The notes beneath the pieces were generated by a model. That model was not told the DNA's origin. It searched no databases and saw nothing but the letters and a program-made list of their open reading frames with translations. The position numbers and the translations under genes were made by a program. Source: Lachnospiraceae bacterium 28-4 (GTDB taxonomy: Bacteria; Bacillota; Clostridia; Lachnospirales; Lachnospiraceae). Taken from it: a stretch of 64,000 nucleotides of DNA. The stretch covers positions 853,548 to 917,547 of the forward strand of contig KE159599.1 in assembly GCA_000403275.2 (NCBI GenBank), given 5' to 3'. Positions 1 through 8,056 of the stretch are shown in pieces; position 1 is the stretch's first letter; the number at the start of each line of letters is the position of its first letter.

Positions 1-415
1 CCTTTTTCAGCCCCATCCGGTACATCATGACGATCATTTTTAAAAACAACCCCTGCCGGTCGAAAGCTCCTCCCAAACCGGTAATGGTCGCAATATAAGG
101 TATTCGGGAAAAACCGCACACAAAGCCTCCGTAAACATTTGGCTTTATCGTATAAGTAATCACCAGATCCGGTCGGATATCCCTGATCAGCCTTCGATAA
201 GCCAAAAGCAAACCGGCATCTTCTTTCGGATTTACGCCCCGCCTGTTAATGGGTGTCGTAATAATTTCGCACCCTTCTTCCTCCAGCTCCTTTACCTTCG
301 TCGTATCGGGCAGACTGACGACCACCCTATGCTGCTCAAGCAGCCTCACCAACAGTTCGTTCCTGAAATCATACAAACCGCCGGAAGAATTTGTTAATAC
401 AAGTATTATACCCAT
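1..415 (-). CDS. Glycosyltransferase family 4, N-terminal part (cut by window edge)
   Basis: The reading frame starts with ATG at 415, directly after the stop of the upstream ATP-grasp gene, and runs off the left edge, so only about 138 N-terminal residues are visible. They read as the N-terminal half of a GT4/PglA-EpsD-type transferase: an N-terminal beta strand MGIILVLTNSSGG, a segment PDLVITYTIKPNVYGG, and IPYIATITGLGGAFDR, which is the characteristic acceptor-domain stretch of this group. The C-terminal sugar-nucleotide domain lies outside the window. Position at the end of the PglF-PglE-PGT-ATP-grasp run suggests it adds the second sugar to the lipid-linked monosaccharide made by the neighbouring PglC-like enzyme; that role is inferred from context. 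Confidence 0.85.
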   Translation of the reverse strand, partial: MGIILVLTNSSGGLYDFRNELLVRLLEQHRVVVSLPDTTKVKELEEEGCEIITTPINRRGVNPKEDAGLLLAYRRLIRDIRPDLVITYTIKPNVYGGFVCGFSRIPYIATITGLGGAFDRQGLFLKMIVMMYRMGLKK

Positions 416-1399
416 TTATCCGATAATCTCCGTATCTTCCATATCCTTTATCATCACTTCGTTATATTTCATCATGCAGACTCCCGCTTTATAATGGCCA
501 ATCTCCTCTTCGCCGCAAACTCCTTCCAAATTATGCAATATCCGAACCGGCATATTCACTCCGCATTCATAAGCATGGGGATAGCCCCCGCCAAACCGGG
601 GATTCACTTCCGAAATATAATATTCGTCCTCTATTTTGAAAATATCGATATCTATCATACCGGCAAATCCGCATTTCTCCACAAAATTCTGAAGCAGCCG
701 GAACAGCTCTTCCTCTTTGACTGATACCGATTTATCCGTCTCTCCCGCCCGCATCTTTATCTTTTTTTTCAGGAAAATCGATGTGCATCTTCCGGATATT
801 ATATCCACATAAACGTCTGCACCGAATTCCGTCCCGTCCATATATTCCTGTATCATCAAATCATCGTATAGATCAAATAGAACTTCTATCTCTTTTCGTC
901 CATACACCTTATTAATATTGATGCTCGCGCTCCCCTTTACCGGCTTTACAAATACGGGATAAGAAATGTCTCCCTTTTCCACCCCCCGATAAAATTCTTC
1001 CTTATCCACATAGCACCTGCCTGTAGGTATTCCCATATCCATCAAAAGCTGATACATCCGATACTTATCGAAACAGGTCTCCACCAATTCATAAGGAGAT
1101 ACGATGGGGCATGTGCCGATCGCCAGAAAGCGTTCCCTTTCTTTTGCCAGCAAACTGAGTTCCGGATCAATCAAAGAAAAAACACCTGCAATTTCCTCCT
1201 TTTTACAAATATCTAGAATCGTTTCTATATATCCGGGTTCCGATATACGCGGCACAAGGTAAAACCGGTCCGCCTCATATACCGCAGGAGCCAGATTGGA
1301 ACAGTCCGTGGCAATCACCTTCCCGCGTCCTGCCAGCTCCCGTTTAAAATACTGTACTATCTTATTTCTTGTTCCTGCGCTCAAAATTAAGATATTCAT
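416..1399 (-). CDS. ATP-grasp ligase, probable amino-sugar acylating enzyme
   Basis: This is a 327-residue ATP-grasp protein. The N-terminal pre-grasp Rossmann-like part begins MNILILSAGTRNKIVQYF. The ATP-binding part has YPVFVKPVKGSASI, where the lysine would contact ATP, and IQEYMDGTEFGADVYVD. The metal-binding end is MIDIDIFKIEDEYYISEVNPRFGGGYP, read here as two short stretches (DIDIF and SEVNPRFGGG). Its ATG overlaps the stop of the phosphoglycosyl transferase gene (ATGA), so the two are translationally coupled. In Bacillus cereus an aminotransferase plus an ATP-grasp enzyme (Pat and Pyl) attach 2-oxoglutarate to a UDP-4-amino sugar. The same gene partners occur here and no PglD-type acetyltransferase is present, so I infer a ligase that acylates the 4-amino group. 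The acyl substrate cannot be told from the sequence. Confidence 0.85.
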   Translation of the reverse strand: MNILILSAGTRNKIVQYFKRELAGRGKVIATDCSNLAPAVYEADRFYLVPRISEPGYIETILDICKKEEIAGVFSLIDPELSLLAKERERFLAIGTCPIVSPYELVETCFDKYRMYQLLMDMGIPTGRCYVDKEEFYRGVEKGDISYPVFVKPVKGSASININKVYGRKEIEVLFDLYDDLMIQEYMDGTEFGADVYVDIISGRCTSIFLKKKIKMRAGETDKSVSVKEEELFRLLQNFVEKCGFAGMIDIDIFKIEDEYYISEVNPRFGGGYPHAYECGVNMPVRILHNLEGVCGEEEIGHYKAGVCMMKYNEVMIKDMEDTEIIG

Positions 1400-2067
1400 G
1401 AATTTTCCGGCACCTCCTGTTCCGGTTTCTTCAAACTTCCCGTCTCCTCCAGCCGCTTCTGCCGGATTCGTGCAAAGTTTCCTTCTACCGCATTAGTATC
1501 CTCCGCCACCTCATCGCTATGGCCGAATACAGTCTTCACCGTCAGCCACAACACTTTTACGTCCATGGCAAAAGAAAGATTTTTTACATATTCCACATCC
1601 TTTTCCAGCCGCTTGTCCCAATCGATAAAGTTCCTTCCGCTGACCTGCGCCAGCCCTGTCAGGCCTGGCCTCACGCAATGGCGCATCTTCTCTTCTTCCG
1701 TATAGTAAGGAAGATAAGAAATGAGAAGCGGACGGGGGCCTATGATGCTCATATCACCCTTTAAAATATTCAACAATTCCGGCAGTTCGTCCAGACTGGA
1801 AGCTCGAAGCAGTTTCCCAAACCGAGGCAGACGCTGGCTGTCCGGCAAAAGCCTTCCTTCCTCATCTCTCGCATCCGTCATCGTCCGGAACTTGCAAAGC
1901 GTAAAAATCTTCTCATCCTTTCCCGGCCTTTCCTGTTTAAAAAGCACCGGGCTTCCCAGCTTCAGCCGCACCATTACCGCCAGTATCAGAAGTACCGGGC
2001 TTAAAACAATAATTCCCGCCAAAGATAAGGTAAAATCCAGCCCTCTCTTTACAAAACCTTTGTACAT
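1396..2067 (-). CDS. PglC-like monotopic phosphoglycosyl transferase
   Basis: This 223-residue sugar transferase moves a phospho-sugar from UDP-sugar to undecaprenyl phosphate, the first membrane step of glycan assembly. It has the short single re-entrant helix form: MYKGFVKRGLDF, a hydrophobic stretch at about residues 13-35, KFRTM, the catalytic Asp-Glu pair in SSLDELPELLNILKGDMS, and GPRPLL. Its length matches PglC/EpsL rather than the large WbaP type. I place the start at ATG 2067, with GGAAGGG upstream; an in-frame GTG seven codons earlier is possible. It sits between the PglE-like aminotransferase and the ATP-grasp gene, as expected for transfer of a modified diNAcBac-like sugar. Stop and next start overlap as ATGA. 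Confidence 0.92.
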   Translation of the reverse strand: MYKGFVKRGLDFTLSLAGIIVLSPVLLILAVMVRLKLGSPVLFKQERPGKDEKIFTLCKFRTMTDARDEEGRLLPDSQRLPRFGKLLRASSLDELPELLNILKGDMSIIGPRPLLISYLPYYTEEEKMRHCVRPGLTGLAQVSGRNFIDWDKRLEKDVEYVKNLSFAMDVKVLWLTVKTVFGHSDEVAEDTNAVEGNFARIRQKRLEETGSLKKPEQEVPENS

Positions 2068-2104
2068 ATAAATCCATACCCTTCCCACAGTGTTCTGTCA
2101 GAAA

Positions 2105-3247
2105 TTATACGAATAGTTCTCTTATGATACGGATAATCCGTTCCATGTCCTCATCCGTATTTTTAATATCGCTGGGCAGACAAAGTCCCCTGTCAAAAAT
2201 ATCTTCCGACAGGCTTTTCCCGCCTTCATAAAGGGTAATAAAATCACAGTCCGCAAAAACCGGCTGCAGGTGCATCGGTTTCCATATGGGACGTGCCTCT
2301 ATATTTTCCTCTTCCAATGCATCCAATACCATATCTTTCGTCACCTTACTGCCTTTCGCTATCGTCATACAGGACAGCCAGCAGTTGGCATCTCCCTCCG
2401 GATTCAGAGGATTCATCCTGATTTCATCCAAATCAGAGAACGCTTCCCTGTATTTTTCATATATCGCCTTTTTCAATCTCTTATGCTCTTCCAGAGACAG
2501 AAGCTGTCCCCGGCCGATCCCGGCGGTCACATTGCTCATACGGTAATTATAACCGATCTGTGAGTGCTGGTAATGTCTGGCAGGATCCCTCGCCTGGGTG
2601 GAAAGAAACCTGGCCCTCTGAATCAGTTCTCCGTCTTCCGACACCAACATACCTCCGCCGGAAGTGGTAATGATTTTATTGCCATTAAAAGAATAAATTC
2701 CGAATTTTCCGAACGTTCCTGTCTGTTTCCCTCTGTAGGTGCTGCTTAAGGACTCTGCCGCATCCTCGATCAATATGGTTCCATATTTTTTACAAATGGC
2801 CGTAATTTCATTCAACTTTGCCGGCGTGCCATATAAATGAACAACGATCACCGCTTTCGGTGAAGGATATTTTTCAAAGGCTTTTTCCAGCGCCTCCGGC
2901 GACATATTCCACGTATCGACCTCAGAATCAATAAATACCGGCACTGCCTTCTCATAAGCCACCGGATTACAGGTCGCAGAAAAAGTAAGCGTAGGTACGA
3001 ATACGATGTCCCCCGCTTTCACCCCGGCCAGTTTTAAAGCCAGATGGATAGCCGCTGTTCCTGAGTCCAGAGCGGCTGCATGATCTGTGCCGACATATTC
3101 CGCCAGTTCTTTTTCAAATCCGTTCACATTCGGCCCAAGAGGGGCCACCCAGTTCGTGTCAAACGCCTCTTTTACAAATTCCTGCTCCTTCCCATGCATC
3201 GTAGGGGAGGAAAGATAAATTCTTTTTCTGTTTTTAGTCCTATCCAT
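2105..3247 (-). CDS. PglE-like DegT-family nucleotide-sugar aminotransferase
   Basis: This 380-residue PLP-dependent enzyme belongs to the DegT/DnrJ/EryC1/StrS family. Visible hallmarks are the N-terminal LSSPTMHGKEQEF, the cofactor loop DSGTAAIHLALKLAG, the PLP-aspartate in LIEDAAESLSSTYRG, and the Schiff-base lysine in YSFNGNKIITTSGGG. Its closest functional model is PglE, which converts the UDP-4-keto sugar made by PglF into UDP-4-amino-4,6-dideoxy-GlcNAc. The adjacent PglF-like gene (40 bp spacer between the two coding regions) supports this. The first in-frame codon is a TTG at 3268; ATG 3247, with AAAGG seven bases upstream, is the better start. It is likely the middle step of the operon that starts at the promoter near 8040. 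Confidence 0.9.
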   Translation of the reverse strand: MDRTKNRKRIYLSSPTMHGKEQEFVKEAFDTNWVAPLGPNVNGFEKELAEYVGTDHAAALDSGTAAIHLALKLAGVKAGDIVFVPTLTFSATCNPVAYEKAVPVFIDSEVDTWNMSPEALEKAFEKYPSPKAVIVVHLYGTPAKLNEITAICKKYGTILIEDAAESLSSTYRGKQTGTFGKFGIYSFNGNKIITTSGGGMLVSEDGELIQRARFLSTQARDPARHYQHSQIGYNYRMSNVTAGIGRGQLLSLEEHKRLKKAIYEKYREAFSDLDEIRMNPLNPEGDANCWLSCMTIAKGSKVTKDMVLDALEEENIEARPIWKPMHLQPVFADCDFITLYEGGKSLSEDIFDRGLCLPSDIKNTDEDMERIIRIIRELFV

Positions 3248-3307
3248 GACAATGCCTTTCTCTGCCAATCCGGCTAACGCTTTTTCTTGTTCCCTTTTCC
3301 TCTGTTC

Positions 3308-5173
3308 TCAACGGTAATGATATGTGGGTACAATTTCTTTGATCAGCGGGCGTATATCCCTGCTTTCATTCTTAGACTCCTCTTTCAGCCGTTTGAGCTG
3401 CTGGAAAAATTCCATCTCGTCTATCTCAATAGGCTTCCCCACATGAATCAGCTTATTCGCCGTCTCTTTCATCCCTTCTTCATCCATCAAAAGTTCTTCA
3501 TACAGCTTTTCCCCGGGACGCAGACCGGTAAATTCGATTTTAATATCCTCCCCCACCCGATAGCCTGACAGGCGGATCAGATTTTCCGCCAAATCCAGGA
3601 TTTTTACCGGTTCCCCCATATCAAGCACAAAAATCTCTCCACCCCTGGCATAAGCGCCGGCCTGTAACACAAGGGAAACCGCCTCGGGAATCGTCATGAA
3701 ATAGCGGATAATATCGGGGTGAGTCACCGTCACCGGGCCACCCGCCACAATCTGCTTGCGGAAAAGCGGAATCACACTGCCATTGCTGCCCAGTACGTTT
3801 CCGAATCGCACAGCTACAAATTCCGTATCGTAATGATTGTTAAACGTCTGAATAATCATCTCACAAATGCGTTTGCTGGCTCCCATGATATTCGTCGGAT
3901 TCACCGCCTTATCGGTCGAAATCAGGACAAATCTCCGCACACCATAGAAAGCGGCGGCCTGTGCCGTCTTCCAGGTTCCAAATACATTATTCTTCACCGC
4001 CTCGTTCGGGCTGTCCTCCATCAAGGGTACATGTTTGTGAGCGGCCGCATGGTAAACGATTTCCGGCCTGTATTTTTCAAAAATCCAGTTCATCCGGTTC
4101 GTATTGCGCACGGAAGCGATCAATACGGTCAGCTTTAACTCCGGATACTTGGTTTTTAATTCCTGTTGAATGTCATATACGTTGTTTTCATAAATATCGA
4201 GAATAATCAGATGATTCGGCCGATGGCAGGCAATCTGTCTGCACAGCTCGCTGCCGATGGAACCGCCGCCTCCGGTTACCAGAACCGTCTTATTCTGCAC
4301 ATAGCCAAGAATGGAGTCAAGATCCACACTGATCGGATCCCTCCCCAGCAGATCTTCCACTTCCACATCTCTCAGCTTGCTCACATTCACTTCCCCGTTT
4401 ACCAACTGATACATACCAGGCAAAGATCTGAGCTTGCAGTTTGTTTCTTTGCATATCTCCAATATTTTACGCAATTCCGGCCGGGATATGGACGGCATCG
4501 CCACGATAATCTCATCGATATCATAAAGATCTGCGCATTCAATGATCCGGTCTCTTCCTCCTGCCACTTTGATTCCTTGTATATATCTTCCCCATTTTCC
4601 CTGGTCGTCATCAATAATACAACGGATCACCATTGTGCTAAAGTTGCTGTTCACGATTTCTTTAATAATTACGTTAGCGGCCTCTCCTGCTCCGATCACC
4701 ATAACCGAAATGCCGTTTTTCTTATTCTGCTGTTTATGTTTCTGGCTCCGCAGAAAGCGATAGGAAAACCGGCTGACAAACATCATGCTGATCAGTACAA
4801 ACATATAAAGAAAATAATAGCTTTTCGGCACCGGCTGTTCCGATACTTTAAAAAACTGCAGACCTACGCTGTTCAGCAATGCCGATATCGCACAAGACAC
4901 CACCAGATTCTGCAGTTCTGTTTCCCCTGCAAAGGCCCACAGGCTATGATAAAGCCTGAAGATATAAAAAATCAGCAGAGTCAGCAGAATATTCACTGGC
5001 AAAAAACGGTTGATTGGTGTCAGGAAATGCTCCGGCACCGTATCCAGGTGAAACTCATAACGAATCAATACCGCTATATAGCTGGAAAAGATCACGCTGA
5101 TAATATCATAAATAATCAGATACGTTCTCCGATAAAATAACTTTGCATTAAAAGGTTTCTTATCTTTTTTCAT
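3308..5173 (-). CDS. PglF/CapD-like membrane-bound UDP-GlcNAc 4,6-dehydratase
   Basis: This 621-residue nucleoside-diphosphate-sugar dehydratase has a membrane anchor. Four hydrophobic helices fill about residues 15-125, then comes a CoA-binding-like Rossmann segment (VMVIGAGEAANVI). The catalytic short-chain-dehydrogenase-like domain starts near residue 275 with VTGGGGSIGSELC, the NAD motif. The stretch STDKAVNPTNIMGASKR carries Ser/Thr, Met and Lys in the places where classical SDR enzymes have Ser, Tyr and Lys; the Met variant is typical of PglF, WbpM and CapD. It should convert UDP-GlcNAc to the 4-keto-6-deoxy sugar used by the next gene. I chose ATG 5173 because AAGGA lies eight bases upstream; the frame is open to 5203. 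It overlaps the O-antigen-ligase gene by 14 bp. Confidence 0.93.
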   Translation of the reverse strand: MKKDKKPFNAKLFYRRTYLIIYDIISVIFSSYIAVLIRYEFHLDTVPEHFLTPINRFLPVNILLTLLIFYIFRLYHSLWAFAGETELQNLVVSCAISALLNSVGLQFFKVSEQPVPKSYYFLYMFVLISMMFVSRFSYRFLRSQKHKQQNKKNGISVMVIGAGEAANVIIKEIVNSNFSTMVIRCIIDDDQGKWGRYIQGIKVAGGRDRIIECADLYDIDEIIVAMPSISRPELRKILEICKETNCKLRSLPGMYQLVNGEVNVSKLRDVEVEDLLGRDPISVDLDSILGYVQNKTVLVTGGGGSIGSELCRQIACHRPNHLIILDIYENNVYDIQQELKTKYPELKLTVLIASVRNTNRMNWIFEKYRPEIVYHAAAHKHVPLMEDSPNEAVKNNVFGTWKTAQAAAFYGVRRFVLISTDKAVNPTNIMGASKRICEMIIQTFNNHYDTEFVAVRFGNVLGSNGSVIPLFRKQIVAGGPVTVTHPDIIRYFMTIPEAVSLVLQAGAYARGGEIFVLDMGEPVKILDLAENLIRLSGYRVGEDIKIEFTGLRPGEKLYEELLMDEEGMKETANKLIHVGKPIEIDEMEFFQQLKRLKEESKNESRDIRPLIKEIVPTYHYR

Positions 5174-7958
5174 TTGCTTTGTCCTTTTTATCTCCCATAT
5201 CAAAAAGCAAAGGTGCCAATACGAGCATTAAGATAAATCCTGCCGGATGGCAAAGATGGAATATCCATTCCACCAGCCCGGCCATAGCAAACGCCGCAAT
5301 GGCCGCCGCCGGCAAAGCTGCACATGGAATATTTCCCTTTCTTTTCTTATAGAAAATACATCCCTGTACAAAAGATGCGGCTCCCACAAGCAGGAAAACA
5401 ACTCCTACGACCAAGCCATGATCATAGGCCACCTGCAAGTATATATTGTGAGCATGTACTGCCAGTTCGCCGTTCGGCAGCATGGCACCCATCTCATCGT
5501 GTCCGGTCAGATTCATCTCTCCGATATAAGCCCGGAAAATATCCATCCTGCCGTTTGCATATTCTTCCGTTTTTTCATATACGCTCATATCCTCTTCCGG
5601 CTCTTCTTCCGTTGCTTCCTCTATTTCTTCGGCTTTGCTGTTCTTCGCTTCCGCTTCCCGCCTGGCTGCCTCTTCTTCCTCCGCCTGGCGTTCTTCCTCC
5701 GTCTTGATACCGATAATATCCAACTTACGATCTGGTATAGCTGCACCGTCTCCGGTCATATCCGCTCCGTCAGTGTTCCCGCTTCTTTCCGCTGTCTGAA
5801 CACCTTTCGACGTCTGACCGTTCTCTTCCTCATATAACTCATCGATGCCGCCTTCCCAAACGACTTCGCCCTTATTATTATAACGCTTTGCCCTGTATTT
5901 CTGATATTCCTCGCTTCTTTCATAAGAGGAGGAACCGCTTTCCGGTATGCCGAATATCTTATTGTTGAACACTTCTGCAAATCGTTCCACCGTAATATAA
6001 TACATAGAATCCCACTCATCGCCTCTGGTTATGGCATCCGGGAAGGTCTCTACTTCATATCTAAAAATATTGCTGTACAGGGCAGGAACCACTCTCTGGG
6101 CCGTGAATATCCATGGGAAACACCATATGACACCGAAGACCATCATTCCGACCAATATCGCAACATGCTTTAATTTTTCGGTTCTGGCATCTATCGCAAG
6201 AAAAATGAGAGCCACCGCACCCATAACCCCCACTGCCAGGAATCCCGTTCTGGAAGCGGTAAACAGCATATACGTTCCGGACATACCGAACAAAAGAAGT
6301 TCTTTCCAAATACATCTGAGGGCTTCCGCTCCTCTCGGCCTGTCTTCCCTTTCCACACAAAAACACTTTTTATACCGATCTGCCAACCGGATCAACGCCG
6401 CACACATAATAAATGTCATATATACGGCCGTCACTGTCACCGTATGGAAAATGAACGGAAATCTGGGATAAATCCATGACAGGAAAGGCCTTCTGGCAAA
6501 AGCAAATAACATTGATGCTACAAAATTCAGCAGCAGCCCGTTACATATATTTTGCAGAAAATACATTTTTTTATCCCAAAGGGCATATCGAATATAAAAT
6601 AAAGTAAATGCCGCTGCCAATGTCACCGTCCACCATCTGGTATTACGAAACGCAGTAATAAGAATAAAAAACAATGCTAAAATAGCACCATACCACCAGG
6701 AAATGCCCGCCATTTTCTTTTTCCGCAAAATCACCCGGACAATCTGCGCTATGATATTCACCAAAAGGAAACCGGACAAAACCACCGCCCCAATGCCCCA
6801 TCGTAAGATCCGCAGATCCCATTCGTCCATCGCAAGGTAGTCCACGTAAATACTTCTGTACCAGAGCGTCCCTCCCAGCGCCCCCAGGGCATACACGATC
6901 GTCAGTTTGTTAAAGATCTCCTTTCTTTCGCACATAACAATAGCGGCCAAAGCCAGAAATACAATAAACTGACGTTCCGCCACTCTGTGGTGAATATCGT
7001 AAAGACCATTCATATAATTACAGCATGCCCACACTCCGGCCGCAATAAAAATTGTCTGAAGCACATTCTGCCAGCTGGCTGCAAATCTTTTTACCAGCGG
7101 TATATAACCCTTCCTGTCCCGCCTCACATTAATCATATAGAACAGAGCGCTGAAACCAAGCAGAACACCGACTGTATAGAATACATTATCCACCGGATTC
7201 CCGCTGAAAAATCTCCGTATACTGATATTCCACAGCGCATAGGCCAATCCTGCCCCCGCCAGGCAGTTAGCGGCAAAGCGCAGCGCTTTTTCCACCGTAA
7301 TCAGCTTGTCCTTTCCGATCATCCGGTAATAGATTTCCACTGCCCCGACCAAAAGCAAAGCCGCTGCAAACAAAATAGCATCATATAAAAATACCTTTTC
7401 TTTACGCAAAGGCACCGTATAATTATAGTTTCCTATAATATTATAGCCTTCCAGTTCATCATAATTATAGATCAATCTGCTGACATAAGGTGTCCCTGCC
7501 TTTTCCGTTTCTTCCAGGCCGAACCACACCCGGCTCCCGTCCATTCCCTGGAGGAAAAAGTAATAATCCCTGCCTACTTCCACTTCCTCGTTAATATATA
7601 CCGTACAGAAACCTGGAATATCGCAGAATCTCATATCGATCTTTTCCTCGAACATAATTTCCATGTCCGAATCTAACATACGGAATATAAATGAATCCAC
7701 CCGTTCATCTCTGTTCCATCCATTCTCAAAATCCACCACATACAGATTGATGGTGCCAAGATGATCGTATTGGGCAATGAAACGCTGCAACATGTAATCG
7801 TCACATATACTGTCAGAAGATCCTGCCAGAATCTGATTGCTTGTCGAAGGAATATTCTCCTTCCACATCCGCAGTGGAAATATAGTAAACATCGCGAACA
7901 ACGCTGCCAAAATAATAAAACTCTGTATCGCCCGGCTTTTTTTTACAACTTTATACAT
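5160..7958 (-). CDS. O-antigen ligase / polymerase-like membrane protein with charged insertion
   Basis: This is a 932-residue polytopic membrane protein of the O-antigen ligase/Wzy type. About a dozen hydrophobic helices are visible, and the C-terminal part has HAHNIYLQVAYDHG, which matches the conserved histidine-asparagine motif of the large extracytoplasmic loop of ligases. Between about residues 690 and 810 that loop carries a long hydrophilic insertion very rich in Glu, Ala and Arg, which makes the protein about twice the usual 400-500 residues. The likely role is joining or polymerising lipid-linked oligosaccharide outside the membrane. The ATG at 7958 has GGAGG spaced well upstream, and a strong promoter lies just before it, so this gene probably heads the operon that continues with pglF-, pglE- and PGT-like genes. 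Confidence 0.85.
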   Translation of the reverse strand: MYKVVKKSRAIQSFIILAALFAMFTIFPLRMWKENIPSTSNQILAGSSDSICDDYMLQRFIAQYDHLGTINLYVVDFENGWNRDERVDSFIFRMLDSDMEIMFEEKIDMRFCDIPGFCTVYINEEVEVGRDYYFFLQGMDGSRVWFGLEETEKAGTPYVSRLIYNYDELEGYNIIGNYNYTVPLRKEKVFLYDAILFAAALLLVGAVEIYYRMIGKDKLITVEKALRFAANCLAGAGLAYALWNISIRRFFSGNPVDNVFYTVGVLLGFSALFYMINVRRDRKGYIPLVKRFAASWQNVLQTIFIAAGVWACCNYMNGLYDIHHRVAERQFIVFLALAAIVMCERKEIFNKLTIVYALGALGGTLWYRSIYVDYLAMDEWDLRILRWGIGAVVLSGFLLVNIIAQIVRVILRKKKMAGISWWYGAILALFFILITAFRNTRWWTVTLAAAFTLFYIRYALWDKKMYFLQNICNGLLLNFVASMLFAFARRPFLSWIYPRFPFIFHTVTVTAVYMTFIMCAALIRLADRYKKCFCVEREDRPRGAEALRCIWKELLLFGMSGTYMLFTASRTGFLAVGVMGAVALIFLAIDARTEKLKHVAILVGMMVFGVIWCFPWIFTAQRVVPALYSNIFRYEVETFPDAITRGDEWDSMYYITVERFAEVFNNKIFGIPESGSSSYERSEEYQKYRAKRYNNKGEVVWEGGIDELYEEENGQTSKGVQTAERSGNTDGADMTGDGAAIPDRKLDIIGIKTEEERQAEEEEAARREAEAKNSKAEEIEEATEEEPEEDMSVYEKTEEYANGRMDIFRAYIGEMNLTGHDEMGAMLPNGELAVHAHNIYLQVAYDHGLVVGVVFLLVGAASFVQGCIFYKKRKGNIPCAALPAAAIAAFAMAGLVEWIFHLCHPAGFILMLVLAPLLFDMGDKKDKANEKR

Positions 7959-8027
7959 ATGAAACCTCCACGTTACGAGTCAGAAACCTGTAACGCTTTT
8001 TTTACTCTTCTTCCTGATACTTGGGTA

Positions 8028-8056
8028 AGTATAGCACAGTTGCCAGAAGTTTACAA
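8028..8056 (-). promoter_or_regulatory. Predicted sigmaA promoter for the O-antigen-ligase operon
   Basis: Read on the minus strand, TTGTAA (8056-8051) and TATACT (8033-8028) are separated by 17 bases. The -35 box overlaps the stop codon of the upstream DUF6020-like gene. About 70 bases separate the -10 box from the ATG at 7958, which has its own GGAGG. This is sequence pattern evidence only. Confidence 0.65.

Noticed and set aside
751-758. Homopolymer run of eight T (A on the coding strand) in the ATP-grasp gene, considered as a phase-variation tract
   Set aside because: Eight bases is short, and similar runs occur in other genes of this window; there is no sign of frame change.
4166-5140. 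Plus-strand open frame of about 324 codons
   Set aside because: It is antisense to the PglF-like dehydratase gene and shows no protein features.
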